Shown here in pieces: positions 44,930 to 56,999 of a DNA stretch of 64,000 bases (the first letter of the stretch is position 1; each line of letters starts with the position of its first letter). The position numbers and the translations under genes were made by a program. The DNA comes from Zygnema cylindricum. Its lineage: Eukaryota; Streptophyta; Zygnematophyceae; Zygnematales; Zygnemataceae. The stretch spans positions 382,372 through 446,371 of the forward strand of contig JBBHKE010000102.1 in the NCBI GenBank assembly GCA_037447655.1. The letters run 5' to 3'. The notes under the pieces are model-generated. The model did not search any database. It was not told the DNA's origin and saw only the letters and a list, made by a program, of their open reading frames with translations.

Positions 44930-46280
44930 AATATAATCAGTTTACAACTATCTCACTTATACTCATTGTTACATTCATGCCCCCCCCACCCCTTCTCCCC
45001 TTTCCCAACTTTGCCACAATCTATCACTATTTTTTTTCATTTAAAAAAGAAAAAACAAAACATGAAGCAAAACATAACCAATTTCCAATTCCATCAATTA
45101 ATCATATCGAATCAAATAGAAAAATACAAGTTTCTCCAATATCTCGCACACATGTCTATATGAACAAATGAACACATGTATAAATGTATACTTACATCTT
45201 ATCTTTATCACCATTTTCCCTCCTTTGCCTCACACAGTTAATTTCATGACTAAAATAAATTAATAAAACAAAACAATGATCGACAAAACCAAAAGAAATA
45301 AAAATTGGAGGAAAAAAAACAGAAAAACGACCACCCTCTTCTTCATTCGTCATTACTTGATTTTCTACAATTCGTGGTTTTTGTAATGTATGGAAAAAAA
45401 TCCTTTTCTTCACAAACAAAATATAAATACTTCAAAAAGAAAAAAAAAATATCAAAAATTTAAAAAGTAAAATATAGAAAAAAGAAGCATTTTTCCCATT
45501 CAAAGTAAGAACATTTCCACGAATTGATAAATTATAATTATTAATTACCATTGACTAATTTTTTTTCCGGGAGTTATTTATTATTCGATGAAAATGCGTG
45601 TTCATAACTTTCAGCATTTTTTATATTTAATGTTTTATTTTTTATTATTGGTCATGAATTTTGCATGTTATTATAAATAATACTATTTATCATCTATGAT
45701 CTTGACTAAACATTTGGAAAACAATCATACCTAAAAATTCGCAAATTTCATTTTTTGAAATGAAAGAAAAAAAAGTTAGAATTAACTATAATATACTTTA
45801 TAAAAACAATTGCTATAATACAAATTTTGGTAGACAGATAAATAAACTAGATAAAGAAGCAAAAAAATACTAAAACCAATAAAACAAAAGAACAAATTTT
45901 ACACTATCATGGCATTGCCACGCTCCTCCCTCCTATTTTTTCTAATTTCATTAAAAAAATAATCAATGAAAAAATATAAAAAAAGAACCCACCATAAAAT
46001 AAAACAAAAAACAAATATTTTTGAAATGCGAGTTTTAAAATACACATCAATTTCAACCATGAACCCCTCATCCCTTCTCCCCCACCCCTCTCGGCCACGC
46101 CCCACCTCCCTCCCTACCCTTATCGTAACTTAAACTTGTATAACTATATTTCTTCAACAAAAAAATGAAAACAAAAAAAAATCTCCTCTTTTAACAAATT
46201 ACGATGTGGTTAACTCTTTTGATGCAACTAGCCATTTCCATCCATAACACACTCTCCGTGTAAAATGTCATGTGTCTTAC
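44930..46280. other. Intron of the LRR paralogue, AT-rich
   Basis: Continues the intron into which the copia element inserted. 45900-46110 contains a CCCCTC-rich patch. I see no exon. Confidence 0.5.
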
Positions 46281-46599
46281 AATTTTTGGAGGGATGTAAG
46301 TTGACCGATGGACGATGGAATGCTTCCACTGAAGCGGTTGGAAGATAAGTCACTGCGGTACAGCATCCACGAGAAAAGACAAGAATTTCTTTGAGGATCG
46401 AGGTAAAAGAAACATTAATTTACAATAATCCCACTCACAATTTTATCGGTTAGCATGCACCCTTTTCCTCTTTCCCACTCTTCCGCCTTTATTCTTGCCC
46501 CACTTCACTTTACTACGTGGATGTCGTCACACCTTCAACCTCACCAACTGTAAAACATCCTCCCTGCTAGTCGTCTTTCCTACAAAGTAAAATCCCCTT

Positions 46600-46960
46600 T
46601 CAACTCGGAAATTTAATGAAAAGAAACCAACAAAGATGCATTAGATTTTGGGCTCATCTATAATGGCCGACTATGCATAGATTCCGTCACCAATATTTCA
46701 CCAATAATTTTGGCATTCTCATTCCAAATCTCAATGGATTTCTCTCCTCTTGCAAGTTCGCTGCCACTAATTTGTTGAATTTGTGGGAAAATTAGTAAAT
46801 TAACGTAATCGTCCAGAACATAAAGAGTATTTTGAAGTTGGTATTACATTGTGTTCTCATTATCGTTAACATCCAAAGATAAGATATCAACCCGACCCGT
46901 GCCAACCGTACCAACCGAGATGACATGGCCACTTGCCACCGTGGTTAATTTATGATTAAT
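46600..46960 (-). pseudogene. Copia protease-region remnant
   Basis: The minus strand keeps GTGGCAAGTGGCCATGTC and TCGGTTGGTACGGTTGGCAC, then TTCAAAATACTCTTTATG and GAGATTTGGAATGAGAA, in the order found at 41030-41260 of the 38887 element (the ASGHVISVGTVGTVW region). It carries many stops and lies between the first two LRR exons of the paralogue. Confidence 0.7.
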
Positions 46961-47514
46961 CAATTTTACCTTTCATCAAGTAAGGAAGCATAGGAGCATA
47001 CATGATGAGATGTACCTGTGTATATAACCCACTCCATTTTTTAATCCTTCCCCCCTCGATAATACACACATGAAAACAGCTTTTGTGAGGTTCCCATGTT
47101 CTTTCGGAATGCTCCCCACCAATACCCAATAGTACAAACATCTGCACAGCCCACCCGTATGGGTCATGAACAAGATCTCTTTCTCTAAATTCTCTCCTCC
47201 CCTACTCCCCACTCTCTCTTTTATCCTCAACACTCACTAAAATTTACTGAAAAACAATGCCCCACTTTCACACTTAACAAAATCCCTTACTTCTATTAAC
47301 CAAAAGCCTAATATAAACGTGCTGGCCCATGTTCTTTCACATCCCGCCCCACAACCAACCCCACCCTATAGGCTTTTTTCCAACCGCCTTCTATTGTTTT
47401 GTGGGGTGTTGGTGAAGTGTGGTGGGGGGAGAGGGGAGGTTTTGGTCAGGGAAAGATTTGGTATTAGCATTCCAAAGAATCCGAAATTTGGCATGTGCCA
47501 CATATGGGAAAATT

Positions 47515-47590
47515 GAGCCAGCCAGGGATAGAACCTAGGACCTTTGAGTGTAGTGTCAATACGTAACCATTGCGCCACAACCCTCATTTC
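47515..47590 (-). ncRNA. tRNA-derived SINE head with A and B boxes
   Basis: The minus strand has TGGCGCAATGG (A box, 47567-47577) and GGTTCTATCCC (B box, 47525-47535), 31 bp apart, the spacing of a class I tRNA promoter. The flanks do not form a tRNA acceptor stem, so it is more likely a SINE or tRNA relic. Confidence 0.5.
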
Positions 47591-47617
47591 GGATCTGGCT
47601 GGTTCGTACTCAATCAT

Positions 47618-48240
47618 TTTGAGTTATTTGAAGTGTCGACGAACCCACAGTATAGGCCAGTGTATGGCCGCAATTGTTACACATTTCAACATTTGGGATG
47701 TAAGAGGAAAGAGGGGAGATGGGGACATTTTCTCCCCCTTCTCACCACCCATATAAGAATTCCTCCCTTTATATTTCTCACCCCGCACTACTCCCAATCA
47801 CACGACACCCCTCTCACCTCCTCGCTTAACCTTCAACAAAAGGGTTTGTGATTCTAAGCCATAAGAAAAGTGCGAAACATATTCATATTTCACTTAAGCA
47901 ATCCTTTGTTTCTCTTTCGTCTTTCCTCACTCCCCCCATCTATCTCCACCATTGGCCACATAAGGCTCGCCAAAGCTTTATCATCGCTTTGAAAGCACAT
48001 CGCAACAAATAGTGCAATCCAACATGAATCATACATGAATGCAAACATTAGAACGAAATTAGGGCGAATCTTCATTGTTAATAGTATAGGCAATGATAAT
48101 CAATAACATAAAAAACAAGCGACCAGAATCGTCTCGTGTACATCAGCCGAGCTGTACTCCCTCCTCTTGAACATTTGATTGCGTGAATGCTCCTTTTTTT
48201 CACAACGCTTACCTTCACCGCCTATAGAGCCGTCTATGGA
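47618..48240 (-). repeat. Duplicated segment of the LRR paralogue (copy 1)
   Basis: Aligns with 49137-49720 along its length (ACATTTCAACATTTGG, CACCACCCATA, CGACACCCCTCTC, CCAACATGAATCATACATGA, AAGCGACCAGA). It contains a decayed copy of exon 2 at 48110-48240. Together with copy 2 it flanks a copia fragment. Confidence 0.7.
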
Positions 48241-48254
48241 TTCAAGTATCGTGA

Positions 48255-49131
48255 AAAAAACCTAATAGAGCTCGTGCACATTGATTTACATAGGCAAATT
48301 CAACCAACAACTATCGGCCGATACCTTTAAATTTTGATGATTGTAGATGACTTTATCTGTTTCTCTGGCGTTTATCGCATCAAGAAGAAATTTTACGCCT
48401 TTGAACAATCCAACTGGCTTGTCGCGGTGGAGCGACAATCCCGTAATAAATAAAAATCCGTGGGATCGGATAATGGCGGAGAAATTGTAATTTGTGGAAG
48501 TTATCGTAAATAGTGGAGAATGACGCATCACAAAAAAAAATGGTATCGCCAAGAGGAAAAATCAAACAGTACAAGAAATGGTTCAAGGGATAATTCTTTC
48601 TTCCAGCCACAAAATTTTCTCATAGGGAGATGCTATTTTAACCGCATATTATACATGCAATCGACGGCTATCTCTTTTAGGGTGATAAGACACCTTATGC
48701 TCTTTGGCACTGGCATAAATCGACTATTTATCACCTTCGTATTTGGAGAAGTTGTGCCATGGTTTACATCAAGCAAAGTAAACGAAGTGGCAAATTTGCG
48801 CCAAGGAGTTGGTCCAGTATTTTTATCGGATATAGTTAAAGAGGAAATTTATATGGGTATATGATTCAATCCGTCACATTGTGGAAGAATTCTGAAATGT
48901 GGATTTCGATGAAGATTTGCATCCCCAATTTGTACATTAAAAAAATTGAATCAAAATTTTGATTTCCATGAAATGCGGGAAATTGGAGCTTTTCCGGACA
49001 TTGACGAATCAGATTCGGACATTGAACCCCATTCTAGTGACAAATTTAAGAAAGCTAAACCTGAAATAAATGAAATTCACAACATTGAAATAGACAATCG
49101 AAGTAATATCACAAAGGATTCATGTTTTTAG
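48255..49131 (+). pseudogene. Copia integrase remnant
   Basis: Recognisable in order: IELVHIDL, ILMIVDDF, a decayed R-S-D-N-G-G-E, a decayed NG-A-x-R-x-N, and the post-integrase linker (NFDFHEMREIGAFPDIDESD). It is related to the 38887 element and has several stops and frameshifts. It has CAA (Gln) at the codon that is TAA at 41903 in the 38887 element. Confidence 0.75.
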
Positions 49132-49136
49132 GGTTC

Positions 49137-49720
49137 TCATTCATTTGGAGTCATTTCGAGTGTGGGCGAACCCACACTACACCCTAATGTTGAACGGTAA
49201 CTTTTGCATATTTCAACATTTGGAGGGTAAGGGGAAGGCGGAGCGATTCTCCTCCCTCCACACCACCCATACAAGACTTCCTCACCTTAGATTTCTCTTC
49301 CACCACTACTCTAAAAATCTCGACACCCCTCTCCACCTCTCGCTAAACCCTTGAGAAAAGGGTTTGGGATTTAAAATCCACAAAAAGAGGGCGAGACATG
49401 TTAAAGTGTGTCACTTTTAAATCCTATCACTTCAATTAGTGCAGCCCAACATGAATCATACATGAGTGCGAGATGGAAAAAAAAAATTAGAGTGGGTCTG
49501 TGACAGCAAATAGTGTGGCAGCGATAATCTCTTACATTGAATACAAGCGACCAGAGTCATCGCATGTAAAGGGGACATCTTCCCATCTAAACTCCCCTCC
49601 AAATCCCGCAGAACACTAGATTGCGGGAAATTCCTCCTTGTTTACTACTGCCGCCTTCATCGCCTCGAGAGCCGCCTCTGCGACAAATGCGTCATACGAG
49701 CGGATGAGAGCCACCTTTTT
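49137..49720 (-). repeat. Duplicated segment of the LRR paralogue (copy 2, with exon 2)
   Basis: Holds most of the better-preserved exon 2 (49536-49746) and the start of intron 2. It matches 47618-48240. The two copies bracket 48241-49136 like LTRs but contain host exon sequence, so they are not LTRs. Confidence 0.65.
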
Positions 49721-50064
49721 GCACGTGTCAAGACATGGAACGCACACTAAATTTGGGGAGCATGAAGGTCAAGGAGGAGAAACCTCACTGTCTTGCTTCG
49801 CCATCGGTCCAATGTAGGTTGAGACTCCCATTCCAAGTGCCACGTGGCACACTAAGATCAACAATGTCACGGAGACCGTGGTGACAGCCATGGCTACGAA
49901 CTTGCCACGTCACAAGAAAAAAAAATCGATAAACGAATAGCGGGTTGAGAAGAAGAAGATGCGCTATGAGATGAATTGGAGTTTTATGTGGAAGACTATC
50001 TATTCCCCTTCCTTCAAATGTGCGAAGGAACAAGAGGTGTCACAAAAAAAATCTGAGCTGCAAT

Positions 50065-50270
50065 CTACACCGCGAATCGTTATTAGCGTTATAACTCTAT
50101 ATCGGCACCCCCAAATTTTGACATTGATATCTTAAATAGAATAAACTACACTATTTAAGGACGTGGACCATAATCCGCCACGTCTCCTGGCACTAAATTA
50201 GAATGAATGACGCTAATTTTTTATTTACTCTAATAATTTCTCAACGCTAATAACGATTCGCGGTGTAGCG
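50065..50270. mobile_element. Small TIR element with perfect 26-bp ends
   Basis: 50065-50090 (CTACACCGCGAATCGTTATT then AGCGTT) and 50243-50268 are perfect inverted repeats. TGCAAT at 50059-50064 and again at 50271-50276 could be the target duplication if the right end includes CG. Its TIR is the same family as elements A and B (4901-6068). It sits about 175 bp upstream of the paralogue's ATG. Confidence 0.75.
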
Positions 50271-50276
50271 TGCAAT

Positions 50277-51649
50277 TAACTTTACCGTCTTTCTGACTCT
50301 TACTTTGACATTGATTAGGTCGGCGTGGACTGCATTTGTCGGCGCGCCGTCTTTTGTACATTCTATGCTGCCAAGTCATTATTACTAATCATCATAATTG
50401 GCGTGAACACTTTGCGAGTAGGCGGTGTACTTCACGTTTGTATTTTGCGGAAAAGGTTTTATCGTACACAGCTTTTTGTACACAGTGTCATATTATCCAA
50501 ACTCTCCGTCGGTTAAGAGACACGCGTTTTTCGCGTATGAGAGGGTGTTTTCTGTACAAGTGTTGTGAATCGGTGGTCGCAGATGTCGCAATCGGGTACC
50601 CGAATAGGCACCTGATCCGTACTCGCAGGGTCGCGTCGGGTTCGGAACGGATTCGGTGCCAAATTTTGGGGCCAGCTGGATTCGGCCGGGTGATGCAAAA
50701 AAACAAATTAGGGTACGGCCGGGTAAGCAAAAATAGAAAAAAAAATGGAGGTTTCGTAGGTACGTTCCACTACAAAACTGTAAAGTACAGCAGTGGAATA
50801 CTATCCAACATTATTGTACTTTGTACTCTTGTTATCGTGGAAGGTAGGAGGGAGATGTACCACTAATTTTGTACTTATTTTGGTACGGGCGGGTACGGGT
50901 AGTCGCTAGAAATAACGTTTTGGTAACTTTTTTTTCGTAAACGCTTATCGGGTACCGGGTAATAATTTAGGAGCTTAACATATCCTAGCCAGATTTCAAG
51001 TATTCAGATTTAAAAAAAAAAAATGTCGTATTCGGGTATCTACATTTTTTACTTTTGCGACTTCTGACATATATAGTTTTAGTTTCGGTATTATTATTTT
51101 AATACGTAGCGTTGCTTATCGTCAATAAATTTATCAAACCCTACAAGCAAATCAAAGCGTCACAGGTGGTCCATTAAATTGAAACAGGCCTGATATTGTA
51201 CGTGGCATTTAATTTACGCCACAGGTGTCAAAACTAATTTGAAACGGTCCTATACGGACTACATTTTGAAAATGACGACGAAACTTACAAATTTCGAAGT
51301 GACGTCAATCAATTTAAGTGTTACAAATGTACGGCAAAGATTTTGTTCGTTCGCCTTCGCGATTTACCGAAGCTGACCGCAGATCACTTCCACGAATGTT
51401 CGCGGTCAAACCAGGTTTCAATCAACGAAAAGTGCATATCGCCGCCGAATCGAGTGAGAGTATTATTTTTAGTGCGATTCCGGGCGATTATTTTGTGCAG
51501 CGATCCATACAGTTTCATTTGTACTACGAAATCGTATCGTCACAACATCATCAGCGATCTCACAATGGGAACATTAAATCAGGTGTTAGGGTACGGCCCC
51601 ATGTGGCTAAAATTGGGTAATTTTTTGTCGTTTTCCTTTCAACCTTAGT
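50277..51649. other. No gene recognised
   Basis: The open frame 50336-50866 (176 codons) has no domain I know and contains low-complexity GGGTACCCG/TCGGGTTCGG stretches. The CGTAC motif is frequent. It may include the unrecognised start of the LTR whose end is at 51889. Confidence 0.4.
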
Positions 51650-51889
51650 GCCGTACTGCCTAATTTTTTGCCTCATAATTTTACTAAATAGTGCCGTACA
51701 ATGAATTGCCAGTGTTTATGGTGTTCTGCTAGGTTGCAGATTTTGGTTGTAATTGAGCTTGAGAGTCTAATTCTGTAGTGTTGTGAAGTCTGCTGTTTAA
51801 TAGGATTCTTGACAGTTTTTGGTGAGTAATATGTCTACCTCCACAACTATTGCTGCAGATCCACCTGTGCAGGTAGTCATAGAACAACA
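51650..51889 (+). repeat. LTR 3' end of a copia element, with gag ATG inside
   Basis: ATG at 51831 opens MSTSTTIAADPPVQVVIEQ and runs to the LTR end AGAACAACA (51889), exactly as in the element ending at 57933. AGGATTCTTGAC upstream also matches that LTR. The left boundary is not found. Confidence 0.5.
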
Positions 51890-51989
51890 CAGGTGTCGGT
51901 GTACCTTCTGTACGGTGCTTGTACGGCATGTCCATAATGATGACATTTGTCACATCTGAATTTGTTATCTTGCGTTCTGGAGATATATG

Positions 51990-52500
51990 TAGAAGTTGGA
52001 AAAAAAACTTCGTTTGCAAATTACTAAAATCTCTTTACGAGTTTAAGCAAACCCCTATGCAATGAAATCTAAAATTTGATGAGTTCTTAACTAGACTAGG
52101 ATTCACTAAGATTAGTTTCAACCACTCAGTGTATGTAATAAAAGGGGAAGATGGAACACTTCTAATTGGAGTTTATATCCACGACATACATATCACGTGG
52201 AAAACTATTGAAGTAGTGAACAAATTTAAAACGAAAACCAAATCTTGATAAGAAATGTTAGACTTGGGGGAGGCTAAGTACATCTTAGGAATACAGGTTG
52301 AAAGGGACAAGAAAACGCGACATATAATACTTACCCTGAAAGAGGCAATATGGAACATGTTGGAAAAATTTGAGATGGTTGGATGTAAAAAAGAGTGAAA
52401 CTCCCATAGAATTTAGACACAAATTACAGGGAAACGAAACAATTTATGGGGTTATCGTGGAAGATCGTTTATGTCTAAAATTCTTTACAGGCAAGTATTA
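51990..52500 (+). pseudogene. Copia RT remnant (palm region)
   Basis: In shifting frames: KLRLQITKISL, FDEFLTRLGFTKIS, GEDGTLLIGVYIHDIHI (the YVDD-box region, decayed to YIHDI), LGEAKYILGIQVERDK. Same lineage as the copies at 54415 and 59051. Confidence 0.75.
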
Positions 52501-52539
52501 AGAATCGCAAATTATTTCATGAACTCTATTTCATGGTTT

Positions 52540-52776
52540 ATTCAAGCAACCTAGAAGCAATAAATGAGAAGATGAAATCCATTATGGCAGCTCAAACTTG
52601 AAATTAGGTGACCTTCCACCGGATCAAAAAGCTATTAGAAGTGGGTATTTATGGTAAAACTAAACCCACATAATACAATTGAAAGATACAACGCTAAACT
52701 TGTAGCTAAAGGTAATAATCAAAAAGAACAAATAGATTTTAAAGAAACCTTCTCTATTGTAGTCAAATTTCATACA
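52540..52776 (+). pseudogene. Copia RT N-terminal remnant, left half of an interrupted element
   Basis: MKSIMAAQT, DLPPDQKAI, NTIERYNAKLVAKG and DFKETFSIVVKF are the start of copia RT. It stops where the minus-strand element 52777-58901 begins and is continued by 58902 onward (AIEDMEIHQMDVKT). Confidence 0.7.
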
Positions 52777-53724
52777 TGTTGTTCTATGACCACCGGAACA
52801 AGTAGAACTGCAGAAGTAGTCACAAGTTAGCAAGAATCCTATCAAATACTTGTTTTTCACTCACTACTCAATCTGACACACAATTCCAATTGACACCAAA
52901 TTTAACACATAAACAAGTCACCATACAACCTGTCAAATCCCAAAGTTACAACATAATTGGTTAAGTAAACAATAACATATAGAATCTGCAAGTTTCCCAA
53001 AACAACCCTTAGATTTCAAATATTCCCAAAACTAGACACAAAAATGTTTCTAAGTACTAAACTTTATACACTAAGTGAGTATCGACTGCTAATTGACCAA
53101 TTAGATGTCTGCACCTGAAATAGTAACACTGTACTGTAGTACGACAAAGTACGTAGGGTACTTCCAAAAACCTAATTGCAACTTGCCTAAAACTAAACAG
53201 TGAAAAACTAATTCTTAATGCGCTACTCAAGAAAAACCAGTTCTTCAAGTATTTTACAATCTGGCGTCATACGAATAATGTTGCTTCTTAGTCATCATTA
53301 GTCAAATAAATCCAACCGATTATGGTCAAACAGTGCAAATCTTTAGAGTGCTTACAAAGCACCTCGTCACTTGTGGTCCCCACTCAAATCCCAACCTTTA
53401 GCTTGATTTAAATCAACGTCTAGTATTTGTCCTTTTACAGATTATTTCTTAGATGTTTGGTTCAATTTCCATTCGTCCTATTTACATAATTCACTCAATC
53501 TATATGTGACATGTGTATGTGATTATGAGAACCATTCAACAATTTTTCCACTATCTGCAAATGCCGACGGGTATCCATGTAGACGTACAATACACTCTAA
53601 AGTAATTATTTCACTGTCACACTATAAGGGCTAAGCATTACACTTGACTTAGATCTAAAATATTGTAAGTCCTATTTTTCTCCTCACATCCCTATTTACT
53701 AAGGACAAAGCTTTAAATCCAACA
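52777..53724 (-). repeat. 3' LTR of the copia element 52777-58901
   Basis: Aligns throughout with 57933-58901 (AAATACTTGTTTTTCACTCA, TCGTCACTTGTGGTCCCCAC). A small deletion near its end removes the ATG present in the 5' copy. Confidence 0.85.
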
Positions 53725-54035
53725 CTCTCCTTAAGCTTTAGACTCATTTATTCACTTAGTCCAATAACATCTCTGCAAAACTCTAATTTTGGTGTAAGGA
53801 GAGCATTAGTTAGCATACCTACAACCATATTTTCATCAGGCAAATAGCACAATTTTATGACTGTTGCAAGCACCTTTTCATGAAAAAAATGTAGTCTCAC
53901 ATCCATGTGCTTACTCCTAAAATGGTGGCTCCAATTGAAGGCAATGGCAATGGTTGTCTTGTTCTCACACCATATGACGTGAGGTCGACTTTGTATGTAA
54001 CCTAGTTCTTATAGTAGTGCCTTTACCCATTAGAG

Positions 54036-55389
54036 TTATTTGAGGGCAAAACTTGCTGCCATATATTTTGACTCCATTGTTGACGGAGCTTTGACCTTCT
54101 GAATCTTGGTGCTCCAGCAGCAACAGGTTTCGTTTCCAATCTGCAAAACTAATGCAGTTGTTGATTTTTTGTTAGGCGTGTCGCTATGTCTAGCAACGCT
54201 CAAAGTCTGCAATTTCACTTCTCCTCGAAGAACAAGTTTGAGGTTTCGATTCCCTTCCAAGTATCTTAGATATTCCCTGTCTACCTTTTTCGGATTTTGC
54301 AAACTTATGCTTAGAGCACCAACAACAACTGCAATGGCCTTGTAAATTTCATAAAATTGATGAGGCTGCCAACTACTTTCATGTATATTTTATAAGCCAT
54401 AAAATCCACCTCCCCTACCTTCTTGTATGGTTTAGAAGCCATAAATCCTCCTCCCATGAATTTAGACTCTCACCTATTATAATTCTTAAATCAGAGTCTG
54501 TTCCCTCTAATTTTTGCCTAAACTCCATAGGAGTAACACACCCTTTTACTTCCTTCATTTTGAAATTTTCCAACAAATTACGTATAGCCTCTTTTTGAGT
54601 AAACATAATCAGTTTTTTGTTTCTATCTCTCTCTACTTGTATCCCTAGGATATACTTCGTCTCACCGAGGATTTTCATCACAAATCATGTTTTTAAGGTT
54701 ATCTTAATGTGGTTTATTTCACTCATGGAATTGCAGATAAGTAAAAGATCATCAACATACACACCAATATAAAGTACTCCATTTTCACCTTGAAGGACAT
54801 ACACAAAGTGATATGCACTAATTCCTTTAAAACCTAGTCCAGTTAAGAATTCATCCTACTTCAAGTTCCACTGTTTAGGGGCCTGTTTTAGCCTATAAAA
54901 AGATTTCAACAATTTGCAAACTAATTTCTCCTTTCCTTTCTCATCATACATTTCAGGTTGCTGCATATAGATGGTTTCCTCAAGCTCTCTATGCAAGAAA
55001 TTCGTTTTGACATCCATTTTATGAATTTCCATATTTTCAATTGCAGCTAGACTTGACAAAATTTTGACAGTTGGAAACCTTACCATAAGAGAGAAGGTCT
55101 CCTCAAAGTCAATTCCTTTTTTTTTATTGTACCTTTGGGCCACAAGTTGGCATTGTACCTTTCCATGGTGTGGTCAGGGTTCAGTATCACTTTGAATACC
55201 CATTTGCTGCCAATGGCCTTCTTCTTTCGAGGAAGATCTACCCACTCCCACGTTTCAGCCTCTACTATGGATTTCATCTCGTCATTTGCTGCCTTAATCC
55301 TGTGGGTTCTTTCACGAAATGAGAAGGCTTCTCGGATGGTCAGAGGTTCTCTTGAGGCGTCACAATTAGCAAAGTGGGAACTTGATTAA
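54036..55389 (-). pseudogene. Copia RT-RNase H of the element 52777-58901
   Basis: Pieces in order: KKKAIGSKWVFKV, TVKILSSLAAIENMEIHKMD, KLLKSFYRLKQAPKQWN, ILGETKYILGIQVERD, then RNase H with KVKAPSTMESKYMAAS. The catalytic YVDD segment lies between frames and is decayed. Frameshifts occur near 54700 and 54850. Confidence 0.8.
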
Positions 55390-55569
55390 GGTTGCTATAT
55401 CTCTTTCCCTCAAAAATTCTAAGGCTGAGATCGATGAATGTCTTACGTTCCTTGTCCATCTTGTAACTTGTTATATTTGCTCCGGGAGCGGTTCCGATTG
55501 CTCTACTAGAGTCGTAAGAGGAACTTGAGGATCTAAAGAAACTGTTTTTGCAAGTGGTTGCTGAGGGAC

Positions 55570-56941
55570 TCAAAAATAAATCGTCCTCTTAGTATCAAAA
55601 ATGACATGTCTTGGTTTATCCGGCATTGTGAACAGATAAGCCGATTCTTCCTCATCTTTGAGAATTATGTTCCTAAACACAATTACTTTCTGCTTATCTA
55701 ATACAAACACTCTATATCCTTTTGAGTGATAATCATAACCTATTAATCTTTTCGGGTCCATTTTCGAAGTATTTTGGGATGTGTTGAGAATAAAGCACTA
55801 ACTACCGAATACTTTGAAGTTACTTACCTAGGTTTCCCATATTTCAAATGGTGTAATACTAATCCACCAAGATCCAATCCTTTTTTTAATATAAATTACA
55901 CAATTATTGGCCTCAACCCATAATTTCACATGTATTTTTTTATCTACAAACATTGATCTAGCACATTCTGTGATAGTTCTTTTTCAATCTTTCTAAGAAA
56001 CCATTTTGCTCTGGTGTACAAGGAACTATCAGCTGACGAATAATACCTTCATCTAGAATTAACTCTTCAAATTTTTTCGACATGTACTCCCCTCCGACTA
56101 ATACATTCATCCAGAAGAAACTGTTCAAATTCTTTCGACATGTACGCCCCTCTGTTGTTTGATCTGAGCTCCAAAATCGGAACACCATGTAGTTTTTTTG
56201 CCCAAACTTGGTAGTGTTTGAAGTGTCTAAACACTTCAACATTTTCTTTCATGAAATACAATTTAATGAATCGTGAGAAATCATTAGTAAATGTGACCAC
56301 AAAACGAACTCCCTTTGCAATTGGCGGCTGCACGTTCTAAAACATCAAAGTGGATGAGCTGCAATAGTTTGTCTGACCTGTGTTATAATTCCTCTAGAAA
56401 ATGTAGCTTATGTGTTTTCCCTAATAAACAACCATCACCGGTTTTAATCGGCTAATGTGTTAGAGAAACAACCTCTATTTTGCCAGCATTTACCATCTTT
56501 TTCAAGATGTCAAAATTAACATGTCCTAACCTCTTATTCCATAGCTCAATTTCAAAGATAACACCAAAGTAGATAACAACATTTTCTTTAAAATTTGCCA
56601 TATCCACGCGGTACATTTTTTTTTTATCTCTAATTGCTATGACTGCTACTTTGCCTATTGCTAACAACCTGTTTACCTCTTTTAAGGGTGACCTCAAAGC
56701 CTCTGTTCTTAACTAAAGAAGTAGAAAAAAAATTCTTTTTAAAACCTATAACATTCAAAACATTATTAAGGGTTCTTTCAACCCACTTTCCTCCTAAATT
56801 TAGTAGCAAAGAAACATCACCTTGAGCACTTTTTTGAACACTCATGACACAAACATAGTAGATATTCTTTGCAGATGTAGCTTTCAAATTAGTAAAAATA
56901 GCCTTGTTCCAACACATGTGGGCCGATGCCTCGGTGTCCAT
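55570..56941 (-). pseudogene. Copia protease-integrase of the element 52777-58901
   Basis: The protease motif is DTEASAHM (Gly of DTGA replaced by Glu). The GAG-pre-integrase has ELWNKRLGHVNFDILKKM. Integrase has VRFVVTFTNDFS and LELRSNNRGAYMSKEF, with Asp of the D-N-G-G-E box changed to Asn. About 40 bp around the MSKxFE segment are duplicated (56060-56140). It is catalytically dead by sequence. Confidence 0.8.
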
Positions 56942-56999
56942 GATCCATCCGGCGTCCTTTAAGCCTCCATTGCTTCCACCATAGCAAATATTTTTGATT

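Larger units (their letters stand above)
37620..49891 (-). pseudogene. LRR / Pro-rich gene paralogue, broken
   Basis: Proposed exons on minus: 49891-49789 (signal peptide, MAVTTVSVTLLILVCHVALG), 49746-49536 (LRR N-cap), 47141-47070, 46352-46281 and 38816-38745 (three 72-bp LRR exons, for example DLSSNRFSGSIPSSIGQLTS), and 38093 to about 37625 (Pro-rich). Splice sites, exon phases and intron ends match the gene at 15153. Breaks: TAG at 49618-49616 in the N-cap where the intact copy has Arg; no EGF-like exon between 38744 and 38094, so LRR and Pro-rich exons no longer join in frame; a poly-G/poly-C stretch (37840-38000) that shifts the Pro-rich frame; a degraded first LRR; and part of exon 2 duplicated at 48110-48240. 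Introns hold several copia copies. It is presumably not producing a full protein. Confidence 0.75.

Noticed and set aside
47618-49720. LTR pair of a short retrotransposon
   Set aside because: The direct repeats contain LRR exon 2 with its splice donor; no PBS or PPT is found beside them.
50336-50866. 176-codon frame as a gene
   Set aside because: No recognisable domain, partly low complexity, overlapped by open frames on the other strand.
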